64,000 nt of DNA, taken from positions 22,563,650-22,627,649 of the forward strand of contig NC_079887.1 of assembly GCF_029227915.1 (NCBI RefSeq), in the 5' to 3' direction. Numbering within the stretch: position 1 is the first letter of the stretch; the number at the start of each line of letters is the position of its first letter. Source of the DNA: Hydractinia symbiolongicarpus (lineage: Eukaryota; Cnidaria; Hydrozoa; Anthoathecata; Hydractiniidae). Below the pieces are notes generated by a model that saw nothing but the letters and a program-made list of their open reading frames with translations, ran no database searches and was not told where the DNA came from. This document shows, piece by piece, positions 11,591-20,903 of the stretch. The translations under genes were made by a program, and so were the position numbers.

Positions 11591-13119
11591 TATTGCTCAT
11601 TACCTTGGCTTTATAATACTTTGTACATTGTATTCAGTTTATTCTTTATTTTAATTTTCACACACAAAATAACAATTTGTGATAAAAAAACTATTTTCCC
11701 TAATTCTTTTTTAAAAAAAGTACAAGTTATTTTATCAGGGGGTAAAAATCTTCCAGGGGAGTTCTTCCAGGGGACAATTAACCGGGAGAAATTATCCGGG
11801 GTTAATTCCTCGGACACCAATTTCTTCACGTCTTAGCTAATGTGTGAAAAATACACAAGTCCAGTTTCGGCGAGAAAAACGCGCTATATATATTTGCTGT
11901 TTTGCCGGTGACTTGCATGTCATTTTAAACCCTATGAAGATCCTTGCACGTTGTTGAAAGCAAAACTTTATTTTTTCATGCATTTATATTTTAATTTATG
12001 TTATATATTACAAAAATCAATATCCATTACAGCGTTCTTGGCTGTAATTCCCATTATTTAGTATATGCGGATTAGTTTTCTATGGCCGCGACAACTGTAC
12101 TTTGGCAGCTTTGTAAATAAAAACAAATCAACCAAACATTTTGTAGATCAACTTTCATAACAACCAATAAAATTTCAGAATACGCTGTCATCTTTAGTGT
12201 ATTTGAAATTGACCATATTGGGCGCCAACGTTGAAAGCTAGTGAAGTTAACGCTAACGCTTTAATTGATAGCAGCAAGGTTACCAAAGACAGACGCATTT
12301 TAAAAATTGGAATTTGTGGTAAGTAAATAATTTAATTGACATTCAAAAAATTTGTTTCAAAACAGTATAATCTTTGCAGAAATGGATTTATTTAGGATCT
12401 AAAAAAAACAAAAAAATTGAGAGAATGGAAGTTAGAATAATCTTTTTTATTTCTTTCTACTCTTATGGTTATCTCATTCCCCTATTCTTCCTGAAGACAC
12501 GTGCGTCGCAGAAAATCGATATATAAAAATAAAAAGTACATGTCTTTTTTACTAAAATTCTATTAGGTGCCTGTTTCTTAAGGTGAAGAGGTGGGTATTT
12601 ATTTAAGGATGGGTGAGAGGGGCAGTTAAAAATATATTCACAACATGACGGACGCATATTTAAGCTAGGCGTTTAACCGTAAACTTCTATATTTTGCGGA
12701 ATTTTATTTCGTGAATTTCCGAAAAAAAGGGGGAAAGCAGGATTTTTTTTTCATTCAGAAAAATTGCGTCGAGAAATTAAGCTGCAAAAACAATTTCTTG
12801 CTTTAATTCGAGCTTTATGTAAGCTGACTACACACATGCGCATTAGGTTCATGTCGGGATGGTGTTTATACAGGTTGCATGTACATTTTTAAGTTGTAAA
12901 GAAATTAATAATTTCGGCCGTTTGAACTTTTTTCGATAACTTTCAATTCGCCCTAATTCATGAAAAATTAATAAACACCCATCTCAAATACGCCACGCTC
13001 GAATAAGTGCCCCCCTAGAAACCTAAAAACTAAATAAGCGTCCGAGCGCTTAATCGAGTGTTTACAATATTCTATTCCGCAAAGTTGTTCAACCCTTTAA
13101 ACAGAAAAAGAAGTTTGAG
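11591..13119. repeat. Tandem repeat unit, copy C (truncated)
   Basis: Third direct copy, homologous to bases 1-1706 of copy A. Identity ends abruptly at 13119 within a purine-rich stretch, before the gene. It lacks about 180 bp matching 690-865 of copy A (junction near 12275). No gene is retained. Confidence 0.85.
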
Positions 13120-14940
13120 AAAGTCATTTTCTGTCAATCTAATGACTTCAAAATACCAAATTTTGTCCCAGGCGGTTAATTTTGATTACTGGTGTTCTGG
13201 ATAAGCTTGGAGGTCTAAGTGATAAGACATTTTTTCTTTTTCCTTATTACGAAACAAAAGTTGGGTTTTTGTGATTTCAAAATACGTGAATCTAATATAG
13301 AAAAAGCCTATATAGTTATTTGTAGCGACGAACTTCAAGCTTAGCTGTGTTATTTCATTTCCGTAAACTTGTTCGTTTACTGAGGAGTATATTTGTCGTT
13401 TCTGTTTTTTGTTTTCTGTGGAACGAAAAATTTCAAGTTTTCTTCTGCTAGTGCATTTAAAAATCAAGAATAGCGATTTTCAAGGGATACGAAGCTATGA
13501 AGGTTTTCAAGTTTTCGTAGGAAAGTCTTCTGAGAAGTAAATCTAGTATTTTTTTTCAGTACATACATATATGTGTCTACTTTATGTCATCCTTCTAGCC
13601 GTTTTTTCAAATAAAATCTATAATATTTTTTCCTCGCAGTTTCAAAAATTGCGAAAAGAAATTTTAATTTCGGAAACTTCCGCTGTGTTCACAATCCCTC
13701 TTGTCTTTTTTTTATTTTTTTATTTCTTATTATTTAATCAGCTTACCGCTTAGTTTAGTTTCGTATTATCATTACGGATATTTTACAAAGTAATTACATT
13801 AGACTAATTTAACAAATACTTAAAAAATTCCTGTTTTAGACTAACCTTAATTCGTCTATTAGATGTGTTTACGTCACGTGACTTGTACTGTAACATTTGG
13901 AACTAATATGCATACCGACACTCTATATGCATACACTTGTTTACGGAGGAGTGTACTGGTTTAGTTATGATATTGTCACAAACACAACACATAGGACGTT
14001 GCACGTCAAGGGTCTTGTGGGGGCCACAACAACACAAGACCCGTTATTAACATATTTCTCAAACGAGCCTCCCCAAAGTTGATGCAAAACTTTTTTTGCA
14101 AAGCTGGTCTTCTTATCCACTCACAAAATAAATCGACCTTTTTACAGGGCAATAACTGTTCATAAATTATTTTTTGGGTATAATAAATATAAAAATTTGT
14201 TCATCAAGAGCCAGAGGCGGGAATGTTTGCAGCGATATAGGCCTTGGCTGTCCCAACCCCCCCCCCCCCCTTCTCCTTGCTCTAGTCGGGACAAAACATA
14301 GCGTGCCGATTCACTGGCTTAATTTTTTTTGTCGGAACGAAATTCGCCGGAATACAATTTTGTTAAACTAGAAATTAATTTCGAGAACCGTATAATATTC
14401 GGGAAAACAGATCACTACATCAACGGAATTAAACGCAATAGTTCAGCTAAAAAAATTGTAATAACTGATTGGACAATTCAAATCACTTGCTCTGGGGTAT
14501 TTTTCAGGACTTTCTAAGAAACATAACAGGACTACGCGCTTTTTTTGCAAGAACAACTGTATAAGGACACATAATTTGCTGATAAAGTCTGAATTTTGTC
14601 ACAAAAAATGTACAAACCAGAATGCTACTGATAAAATTATTCATATTGACGCTTGAATTGTTTAAAGTTTCATATGTAAGAACAAAATAGGACTGAATTC
14701 CGAAGTTGTGTAGCGTTAAAAACAACGTAAGAACAAATCAGGCGAAAACGGGCGCGGAAAATAACAATAAAAAAAATCTAATCTTCAGGATATTTCATTG
14801 CGCGGATTTATCGGGTTCCGGGTGTATCCATTGAACTTACGGGAGGTAAATAAACCATTTTGGCTTCGTTTTAGCAGCGATGCAACAGCACAAATCAACT
14901 GTCATACATTGTCATTTGCGTTTTAGTATAGCTTTCGATC
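13120..14940. other. Intergenic, no supported gene
   Basis: AT-rich sequence with short chance reading frames only. A poly-C tract lies at about 14259-14270. A GTCACGTGAC palindrome (E-box) occurs near 13873. I see no splice-bounded coding pattern or mobile-element ends. Confidence 0.5.
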
Positions 14941-15471
14941 ATGTCAAAACATTGTTCTATGATCGGATGTAGAAATAGGGATATCGTTTAAGTAAAAGGA
15001 GGGTAATATGTGTGAAACACATGGCGTAGCACAGTCTTCATGTACATGTGAAGAACCTATTAAGTCAGTTTAATTTTTAACACAAGCAATTTTAAACAGT
15101 AGAACAGTAGAAGAATTCTCTAAGGATATCTTTAGTTATTTTTTTGCTTAGCTTCGTTTTTTTAGGCTTTTAACATTCCATAGTCAAGTAAAGAATGAAA
15201 AAGATTTTTATGGAGAAATTTGATAAATCGAACAGATGTTAAATCTAAAAAATTATGGAGTCCTAAATCAAAATCTCAAGTTTGTTCTACTCATTTTGAA
15301 GAAGGCTTTCCCTATCCAGTTTTGATTTTAAACTACCTGGATGCAGAAAAGAAAGTTAATAGACTGTTTCCAGAACGTTTGAAACGTAGAAAGCTTACAT
15401 ATAAATCGGACATGCAGCAAATTTGCTCAGATGCTCCCGTTGCACTTGCCCCCAGATGTAAGTATGTCTAA
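14941..15471 (+). pseudogene. THAP zinc-finger fragment
   Basis: At 14941 a short frame starts MSKHCSMIGCRNR, which matches the first C-x(2-4)-C half of a THAP domain. About 230 bp on, two adjacent frames give FHSQVKNEKDF and then LWSPKSKSQVCSTHFEEG; the latter has the W-x-P and C-S-x-H-F signature that completes the domain. The join between those pieces needs a one-base frame change near 15218-15225, with in-frame stops beside it. THAP domains are DNA-binding modules of P-element-like transposases and host factors. The first gap may be an intron, but the second break looks like decay. No transposase catalytic region follows. Confidence 0.5.
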
Positions 15472-15679
15472 TGAGCTGCAACAGGAGACAGAGCAGGATC
15501 CAGACTTTAATATTGTTGACATTTCTAATAACTACAAGGAGATTCTATTACATAACGTATCCTACCTTAGTGAATCTAAGGATGAGGAAGCGCAGTTGTA
15601 GACAATTGTTATAGGCCCCTTATGTATTATAGACACACATAAGAGACACAAATAAGGGTTAGGTTGATACTTAACCCAA

Positions 15680-15985
15680 AAACAAACATGGTACATACTA
15701 GGAATGTAATCAATCTGAGAAAAAGGCGGAAATTTTTCGTATAAAAGGACGATCGAAGATATCTAGGGGTGACGAATGGCCGCAATCCGAAACTCAAGTT
15801 CAATGACACCTGAAAGCAGAATATGGGATACTTCTGCACACCCTGCGTATAGTCGGCAAAAAAAAAGAATATAGAAATGTGCATGAAGGACCTTAGTAAG
15901 CGATCAAATGGTGTAGTGAATGACAAAAACCTTCTAGTCGATTTAGCTACTAATAAAGTGTTTGGTTGTGCTTCACAATCAATCA
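15680..15985 (+). pseudogene. Old Polinton: SAP-domain protein remnant
   Basis: Frame fragments here match the young element's SAP gene (18027-18293). Residues CTPCV then KKKNIEMCMKDLSKR, VVNDKNLLVDLATNKV align with CEPCV, QKNLAQYLRDLAQRR, VVHDSDLLIDQDTGEV, with several stops. It marks the surviving left edge of the old Polinton. No TIR of the old element could be recognised to its left. Confidence 0.6.
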
Positions 15986-16029
15986 TGTTAATAGCGCTCT
16001 TCCATAGTTTTGCGAGGCTGTGCTCATAA

Positions 16030-16416
16030 CTCCACATTAGTATTTGCAGACTGAGCAGATTGAATTTTGTTAAGTACTTCGTCTTTACCTTAATGTCTTC
16101 CTTTCGCCACTAGTTTTTTTTCTTGTATAATCAGACTTAATTCGTAGTCAAATATAACACTATTCTCTAAAGCCTTCGAGATGAGGCCTACTATGGAGTT
16201 CAGTTTCGACTCTGCGAGTAGATTGATACTTGAATATTTATCTAACTTTAGGCTCAGTCTTCTAGAGGAATCGTTCAAGCCTGCTTGACCTAGGCCCATG
16301 ACAAGTGCAAGAGCTTGCAGAATCACACTCAGTAGTGTTCCTAAACCTGCGGCAATTCTAAACTTCCAGTTAATAATGGTTACGCCAAGTAACCTATGAT
16401 CGATCCACCGAACAGC
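16030..16416 (-). pseudogene. Old Polinton: helical membrane protein, 3' half
   Basis: Minus-strand frame homologous to the C-terminal two thirds of the young element's protein at 18348-18992 (shared MGxGQxGL, INLLAESKL and related blocks). Its 5' part lies beyond the young Polinton at 34467-34590. With the young element and one ACAGC copy removed, the frame runs straight across the site, which is direct evidence for the insertion. The homology continues past the point where the young copy has a TGA, up to about 16045. Confidence 0.8.
16412..16416. repeat. Target-site duplication, left (ACAGC)
   Basis: ACAGC immediately left of the young Polinton, repeated at 34467-34471 on the right. Polintons usually make 5-6 bp duplications. 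Confidence 0.85.
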
Positions 16417-16503
16417 AGCTAGAGTAGGGGATGAATTAAAGCACAGTGCCACCTAACATGCCGAAAACCCCTATTAAAAAACGTTGCTTTTAGACCCCCT
16501 AAA

Positions 16504-16525
16504 AAATCTGTGACGTCACAGATTT
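16504..16525. promoter_or_regulatory. CRE-centred 22-bp palindrome in the TIR
   Basis: Perfect palindrome with half-site AAATCTGTGAC, centred on TGACGTCA, the CREB/ATF consensus. The right-hand copy is at 34359-34380. Function is inferred from motif identity. Confidence 0.6.
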
Positions 16526-16551
16526 CATCATGCCTCAAATGAGTAAACAAA

Positions 16552-16561
16552 GTCACGTGAC
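16552..16561. promoter_or_regulatory. E-box palindrome in the TIR
   Basis: GTCACGTGAC, a strong USF/MITF/MYC-type E-box, about 30 bp past the CRE palindrome. The right-hand copy is at 34323-34332. Confidence 0.5.
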
Positions 16562-16601
16562 ATCATGACGGCACTCGACAAAACTGCTGACATCAACAAA
16601 C

Positions 16602-16611
16602 GCGCATGCGC
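16602..16611. promoter_or_regulatory. NRF1-like palindrome in the TIR
   Basis: GCGCATGCGC, the core of the animal NRF1 consensus, about 90 bp upstream of the start codon. The right-hand copy is at 34273-34282. Confidence 0.5.
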
Positions 16612-16681
16612 AAATCTATTTGAATAGGGAAATTCCCTACTCAAATTGCGACCGCTGTTAGTTGAAGTCTGAATGTACTTA

Positions 16682-16693
16682 TAATAAAGAGAA
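16682..16693 (+). promoter_or_regulatory. AATAAA-type start motif, ankyrin gene
   Basis: TAATAAAGAGAA directly before the ATG at 16694. The right TIR has the same motif before the polymerase gene. Both are the outermost genes, so the motif cannot merely be the poly(A) signal of an upstream neighbour. Confidence 0.6.
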
Positions 16694-17587
16694 ATGAGTT
16701 GGTTCAAGAATGCAATTAGTAAATTATATAGCGCTGTCTCAGCGCCAGTAGCAGCAACTCGCGATGCTCTTGCGGGTCGACTACAGAGCGTGCGAGACAC
16801 TGTCACTTCTTATTATAACAAGGCGAGGGGGAGGCTTGGTTACGGTCAAGCCCTGAAAGCCACCGTTGAAGATGTAGATTTGGCTCTAGAAAATGCAGCT
16901 AAAAATGGTCACATCGAGATTGTTAAGCTGTGTAAAGAGTGGGGTGCGACAGACTTTAATTGGGCCATGGGACTTGCAGCTGAAAATGGTCACATCGAGA
17001 TGGTTAAGCTGTGCAAAGAGTGGGGTGCAACGAACTTTAATTGGACCATGGGACTTGCAGCTGAAAATGGTCACATCGAGATGGTTAAGCTGTGCAAAGA
17101 GTGGGGTGCGACGGATTTTGATTTGTCCATGGGACTTGCAGCTCTCAATGGTCACATCGAGATTGTTAAACTGTGCAAAGAATGGGGTGCGACAGACTTT
17201 GATTGGGCTCTAGAAAGTGCAGCTGAAAATGGTCACATCGAGATTGTTAAACTGTGCAAAGAGTGGGGTGCGACAGACTTTAATTGGGCCATGAACCTTG
17301 CAGCTGAAAATAGTCACATTGAGATTCTTAAACTGTGCAAAGAGTGGGGTGCGACAGAGTTTAATGGGGCCATGAGACTTGCAGCTGAAAATGGTCACAT
17401 CGAGATTGTTGTATTGCTGCGTGGTTTTGATGTCATTCATGATGAATTGCTGCGGCATCATCACAAGCGTAATTTTTATGCAAAACTATGGAATGAGGTA
17501 CTACCAGTGGCGCGGCATCCGGATCGATTTTGGAATTGGTGTGTAGATGAGGAAGAAAAGCGCGAGATATCTAAATTATGGAAGTAA
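16694..17587 (+). CDS. Ankyrin-like repeat protein with TIR-encoded N-terminus
   Basis: 297 aa. Residues 1-42 are encoded by the TIR and are identical to the first 42 residues of the polymerase protein at the other end. Residues about 65-245 are six full 27-residue repeats of the type AAENGHIEIVKLCKEWGA plus one degenerate unit; the DNA repeats with an 81-bp period. Repeats with this wording are common in large DNA viruses. The C-terminal 50 residues (DELLRHHHKRNFYAKLWNE onward) are unique. The basic, amphipathic N-terminus could be a targeting or protein-binding module. Ankyrin proteins bind other proteins, so host interaction is plausible but unproven. The frame is intact and starts after a TAATAAAGA motif. 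Confidence 0.85.
   Translation: MSWFKNAISKLYSAVSAPVAATRDALAGRLQSVRDTVTSYYNKARGRLGYGQALKATVEDVDLALENAAKNGHIEIVKLCKEWGATDFNWAMGLAAENGHIEMVKLCKEWGATNFNWTMGLAAENGHIEMVKLCKEWGATDFDLSMGLAALNGHIEIVKLCKEWGATDFDWALESAAENGHIEIVKLCKEWGATDFNWAMNLAAENSHIEILKLCKEWGATEFNGAMRLAAENGHIEIVVLLRGFDVIHDELLRHHHKRNFYAKLWNEVLPVARHPDRFWNWCVDEEEKREISKLWK
16880..17403 (+). repeat. 81-bp tandem repeats inside the ankyrin gene
   Basis: Six and a half direct repeats of 81 bp. Several adjacent units differ at only a few bases, which suggests recent expansion or homogenisation. Confidence 0.9.
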
Positions 17588-17624
17588 TGTCCAGTATTTT
17601 GATCCTGGTTGAGGTTTAAAAATC

Positions 17625-17636
17625 TATAATAAAGAG
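17625..17636 (+). promoter_or_regulatory. AATAAA-type start motif, small gene
   Basis: TATAATAAAGAG abutting the ATG at 17637; almost the same as the motif in the TIR. Confidence 0.6.
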
Positions 17637-17957
17637 ATGCCTTTCCTATCTGCAGAACAATTTGATGCCTTGAAATCAGAACACGAGAGTATTATGAAGT
17701 GGCGTGATGTTCCCACTGGAATCATATTCAAAATTGAGTATGTTGAAGAGATCAAGACCAAAAAAGGTGATGCAACTGTCATCGCCTTGATCGATTGCGA
17801 TGGTGAACGATTTCAACCATGGGCAACGAGTGTACTGAGAGAAGCTTTGATAGGTTGAACAGGTCAGATGTTCATCAAATCACTGGGAAGGAAACAATCT
17901 ACGAAGAATCCTGGTCAATTTTACTATGATTACGACCTTGTGGAAGTGGAAGACTAA
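17637..17957 (+). pseudogene. Small conserved Polinton protein, interrupted by TGA
   Basis: 106 codons with an in-frame TGA at 17856-17858 after 73 residues. The frame then stays open for 32 more codons and ends ...GQFYYDYDLVEVED. The second part keeps the same reading frame, so one nonsense change accounts for the break. The N-terminal part (WRDVPTGIIFKIEYVEEIKTKKGDATVIALID) is strand-rich and could be a small beta-barrel such as an OB fold; this is a guess from pattern. It is downstream of the ankyrin gene on the same strand and is followed by a 10-bp-stem hairpin. Confidence 0.6.
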
Positions 17958-17968
17958 AAAAGTAATCG

Positions 17969-17992
17969 TTTGTGACTGGAGACAGTCACAAA
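17969..17992 (+). terminator. 3'-end hairpin after the small gene
   Basis: Perfect 10-bp stem TTTGTGACTG with a GAGA loop, 11 bp past the TAA stop. Confidence 0.65.
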
Positions 17993-18026
17993 AATAACGA
18001 AAGCCTGGCGCTGTTCACATAAACAA

Positions 18027-18293
18027 ATGGACAAACTGCGACAAGAAGCTAAAGTCTTAGGTCTCAAAGGGTACTCTACGTTGAAGCGAGCAGACCTTGT
18101 CGAAGCTATACACAAAGTCAAGTATAAGGATGCGTCGACACAAACGGACGGACCGTACTGCGAGCCTTGTGTTAAAATTGCATGGCAGAAAAATCTAGCT
18201 CAATATTTGAGGGATCTCGCTCAGCGACGTGTCGTACATGATAGCGACTTGCTCATAGATCAAGATACGGGAGAAGTGATCGAAATTGTGTAG
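18027..18293 (+). CDS. SAP-domain protein
   Basis: 88 aa. Residues 1-32 (LRQEAKVLGLKGYSTLKRADL) fit the SAP helix-extended loop-helix motif, a DNA-binding module of chromatin and repair proteins. The remainder has a CEPC pair and a conserved block VVHDSDLLIDQDTGEV that also survives in the old Polinton at 15680-15985. It is a short DNA-associated protein, perhaps acting in replication or genome packaging (inference). The ATG follows CATAAACAA, a weaker form of the start motif. It is convergent with the membrane-protein gene. Confidence 0.75.
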   Translation: MDKLRQEAKVLGLKGYSTLKRADLVEAIHKVKYKDASTQTDGPYCEPCVKIAWQKNLAQYLRDLAQRRVVHDSDLLIDQDTGEVIEIV

Positions 18294-18295
18294 GT

Positions 18296-18325
18296 GATCT
18301 AGTGTTTTAAACAATACACTAGATC
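18296..18325. terminator. Hairpin between convergent genes
   Basis: Perfect 10-bp stem GATCTAGTGT with a 10-nt loop, placed in the short gap between the SAP stop (18293) and the extended end of the opposite gene (18348). As an inverted repeat it can serve both strands. Confidence 0.65.
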
Positions 18326-18347
18326 TACGAATAAGCAGGTGGAGACT

Positions 18348-18992
18348 CTAAGTAGCGCTGGCATACTGCGCAGATTGAAGTTTTTTCAAAATTTCATCTT
18401 TGGCTTCTTGCCTGCCTTGCGCCACCAACTCTGCGCGTTCATTCTCGTTGATGGATTTCACAGCTTTTTTCGTTCATTGTCGGATCTGCTCCTTGAGCAG
18501 CATGTAGCGTTGCTTCTCCTGCATGATCCATGTAAACTCGTAGTCTGAAATTGTACCATCTTGGATCGCTCTGGAAATCTTATCGTATACAGTGTCTAGC
18601 TTCGACTCTGCCAGGAGTTTGATGCATTCGTGCTTGTGCACCTTGTGCTCTAGTCGCTTCGAGGCATTCTTGAGACCTACTTGGCCCATGCCCACTGCAA
18701 GAGCCGCGGCTTCAAGACCAATTGCTATGGGGGCTCCGAATCCGGTTGCAAGCGTGGCAATACCTGCTACAGAGGTGATGACAGTAACAGCAATCATGCC
18801 ATGATCAGCATAGCGAAGCCCCATCCCCCAAAGCTTGAACTTTTTGTAGAGTTTTTCTCTCTCTTTGATCTCAGACCGCAGGTACTGCTCGACTTCTTCG
18901 ATCTTTTTTAGTCTGTATACCTGACTTTCTTCAGGCTGCTCCTGCTCAGGCGCACTTGGCGGCAAAGTTGGGTAAAGCTTCATATCTGCCAT
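18348..18992 (-). pseudogene. Helical membrane protein with premature TGA
   Basis: 172 residues are open to a TGA at 18474-18476, and a further 41 codons follow in the same frame to a TAG at 18348. The extra part (ERAELVAQGRQEAKDEILKK) has a recognisable homologue in the old Polinton, so the TGA looks like a nonsense mutation. Residues 20-60 are charged and helical; 60-105 are hydrophobic and Gly/Ala-rich (VTVITSVAGIATLATGFGAP), probably membrane-associated; then KLLAESKLDTV and DYEFTWIMQEK. Similar proteins are frequent in cnidarian Polintons as I know them; the function is unknown. The ATG follows GAATAA. Confidence 0.75.
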
Positions 18993-19664
18993 TTATTCTA
19001 TGAGTAAATGCATCGTAATTCCGACGAACGAAACATTTTTTTCATGATGATACTCGTCCGTCAGCATGAACTCCAGTCTGTCTGTTGAGCCTTTCAAAGG
19101 AAGGTAGATTGGAGTGTCAAAACTCCATGTAAGCATGTCTCCCCATGCGTTTAACTCTTTGGTGGAAAGCAAAGCAAGAATTTTTGATTTCTTCCCATCC
19201 AGTAGGCAATCGTCTTCATCCAGCTGGGGGCAAACGAGTCTCAGCCGCTGGTAGACGTCAGTTTTGTAGTAGCTGTCATAGTCGCCTTTGGGAAAATACT
19301 TTTTTTCAGGGTCGTAGGGTAGCCCCATAAGCTCCTGTAGTTTTCGATGGATTACCACAGTATACCCGTCACGAACCCTAAGCCTACAGAGTCCATTTTT
19401 CAGGACAAACAGCTTAATCTTGTCCTGTGCTTGACTGTTGACGATGGCCGCGATATCCTCGATCTTGTACAGGCCGTTCATTATTTCAATTCGGGTAACA
19501 GTCTGATCAGGTCCTACTTTGCGTATTGTAAAATCGTTGTTACTGTAGAGGTTCAGCCATACAGGCCTGATACTTATCGATTTCAAGGCAATTCTCGTGT
19601 CCTGCCCTAGGTAATCGTCAAAAATCGTAGGCTTCTCTATATCCGTGACATACAGCTGTCTCAT
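18993..19664 (-). CDS. Penton-like minor capsid protein (probable)
   Basis: 223 aa, intact, ending one base before the next gene's start region. Strand-rich with the spacing of a single jelly roll: GLYKIEDIAAIVNS, LFVLKNGLCRLRVRDGYTV, HRKLQELMGLPYDP, then C-terminal DRLEFMLTDEYHHEKNVSF. Polinton minor capsid (penton) proteins have this size and layout with a GxYxIxD motif near residue 65. I assign it by pattern, not by search. Its start codon is the left half of a 22-bp palindrome shared with the divergent gene at 19681. The old Polinton has lost this gene by deletion near 34590-34605. Confidence 0.6.
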   Translation of the reverse strand: MRQLYVTDIEKPTIFDDYLGQDTRIALKSISIRPVWLNLYSNNDFTIRKVGPDQTVTRIEIMNGLYKIEDIAAIVNSQAQDKIKLFVLKNGLCRLRVRDGYTVVIHRKLQELMGLPYDPEKKYFPKGDYDSYYKTDVYQRLRLVCPQLDEDDCLLDGKKSKILALLSTKELNAWGDMLTWSFDTPIYLPLKGSTDRLEFMLTDEYHHEKNVSFVGITMHLLIE

Positions 19665-19683
19665 GTTTCTTTAAAGAAACATG
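19662..19683. promoter_or_regulatory. 22-bp palindrome holding two divergent start codons
   Basis: Perfect palindrome with half-site CATGTTTCTTT. Its left CAT is the start codon of the minus gene (19662-19664) and its right ATG (19681-19683) is the start of the plus gene, so 16 bp separate the two starts and transcripts or leaders must overlap. Confidence 0.8.
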
Positions 19684-20855
19684 AACATTTATAGCTATAA
19701 CCACAAGGCAAAATACAAGTCCAATAGAGGCGAATGGCCTCTCGGTGTAATATCTAGAACATCAGGACCTCTACGTTTCTACAGAATCGCACATTCCTGT
19801 GACCTTCTCGATGTTCACGAAATACCCCATAAAAGTCCCCACTAACCTGTTGAACGACCCGGTTAGTGTAAACTGGACCGGTCAAGCCCTTGGCTACTGG
19901 AATATACAAGTTAATTTCGCTTGTCATTGCGCTAGCACCGCCCTGGGTATATCCGCCAAACACTTGAATGGCTCGGTACCCCTCATCAATAGTATCTTTA
20001 AATTCCACGTCTATTACCACATGCGGCGTATCCTAGCGAGAATGAAGGTACCCATGCCATGCGATGACGGCTTTTCTCAATACGAGAACCCCTACTCTAC
20101 ATCTGGATATTCCCAGATTTGTCGTGAATATGGTGCCGACCCCAATGCCCAATACAAGTTTAAGGCTCTCATGTCCTCGCTCACAAATGGTAGATGGTGG
20201 CCGCAAGTAGATGGTGATTGGGCCAAGTTTATCATGCCTACGAGCCAAGGCCTGACATCGGAAGGTCTGTCGAAGCTTAGCGAGAGTATTCGTGTTTACG
20301 TGATTATACTACTAGGGTCCCAAGCTGATGCCAAGGCATCCCTTATAGGTTCGGATGCTGACAACTGTACAGCGAGACAGATACTACTACAGAAATTCGA
20401 AGCCATGGTACAACGTAAGGAGAACGTAGGCCACGATATCACCGAGTTTCAAAAGGTGCTTCAATATGCCAGGACCCCAGTGAATTTTGCCGTGATGCAC
20501 CACGTGTACATGTACATCCGATATGAACCTGCGTATTGGTAAAATTGTGGGGTATAACAACAACATCTTGATTGCGCCGGCGAGTGCGATGATTGGCATA
20601 AGGCTAGACCTAAACAACAAGCCCATTACCACACAGCCTCAGGGTTTAAAACGAGTCAGGTCACCACCTGGGCAAGAAATATCGAGGGGTGGTGCCACCC
20701 TAACTCGGGGGTCTGAAAAGATGTCGATGCCACCGATACCTCAGTCAGGTCTAGGAGATGGAAACCCTCACGAGGACACCAAGGCCACCTTGGTTACTGT
20801 GGGGGTAGGTCTCATCTTAGCATATCTATGGCTTAAAAAAAGGTGCTCATGCTGA
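19681..20855 (+). pseudogene. Putative structural protein, frameshifted twice
   Basis: Three overlapping frames make one gene of about 390 codons. The first opens at ATG 19681 (MNIYSYNHKAKYKSNRGEW) and shifts near 19790-19800; the second runs to 20542; the third (from about 20523, MNLRIGKIVGYNNNILIAP) runs to 20855 and ends in a membrane segment and a basic tail. The old Polinton homologue at 34604-35500 links the second and third parts in one frame, so the second break is a real indel. The middle has HVYYHMRRILARMKVPMP and ENPYSTSGYSQIC, also kept in the old copy. Its place beside the penton-like gene suggests a virion role. It could instead be a membrane or assembly protein; I do not recognise the family. 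Confidence 0.55.
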
Positions 20856-20865
20856 GCCGCAAGGC

Positions 20866-20901
20866 GATCTAATATGTTTTTTTTTGTCAACATACTAGAT
20901 C
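20866..20901. terminator. Hairpin between convergent genes
   Basis: 13-bp stem with one mismatch (arms GATCTAATATGTT and AACATACTAGATC) around a T-rich loop, lying exactly between the plus stop at 20855 and the minus stop at 20904. Confidence 0.65.
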
Positions 20902-20903
20902 AT

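Larger units (their letters stand above)
16417..16820 (+). repeat. Left TIR of the young Polinton
   Basis: Inverted copy of 34064-34466, with only a few differences (for example CCTAACATGCC against CCTAAATGCC). It begins AGCTAGAG; Polinton ends commonly begin AG. It contains three palindromic sites that match host factor motifs, a TAATAAAGA motif and the first 42 codons of the gene at 16694. Identity stops within a base of the end of codon 42. Confidence 0.95.

Noticed and set aside
15627-16037. 136-aa minus frame left of the old Polinton fragment
   Set aside because: The opposite strand aligns with the SAP protein of the young element; the minus frame is a shadow.
16893-17464. Antisense and shifted frames across the ankyrin repeats
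   Set aside because: Shadow frames created by the 81-bp periodicity (27 codons, so every frame stays open).
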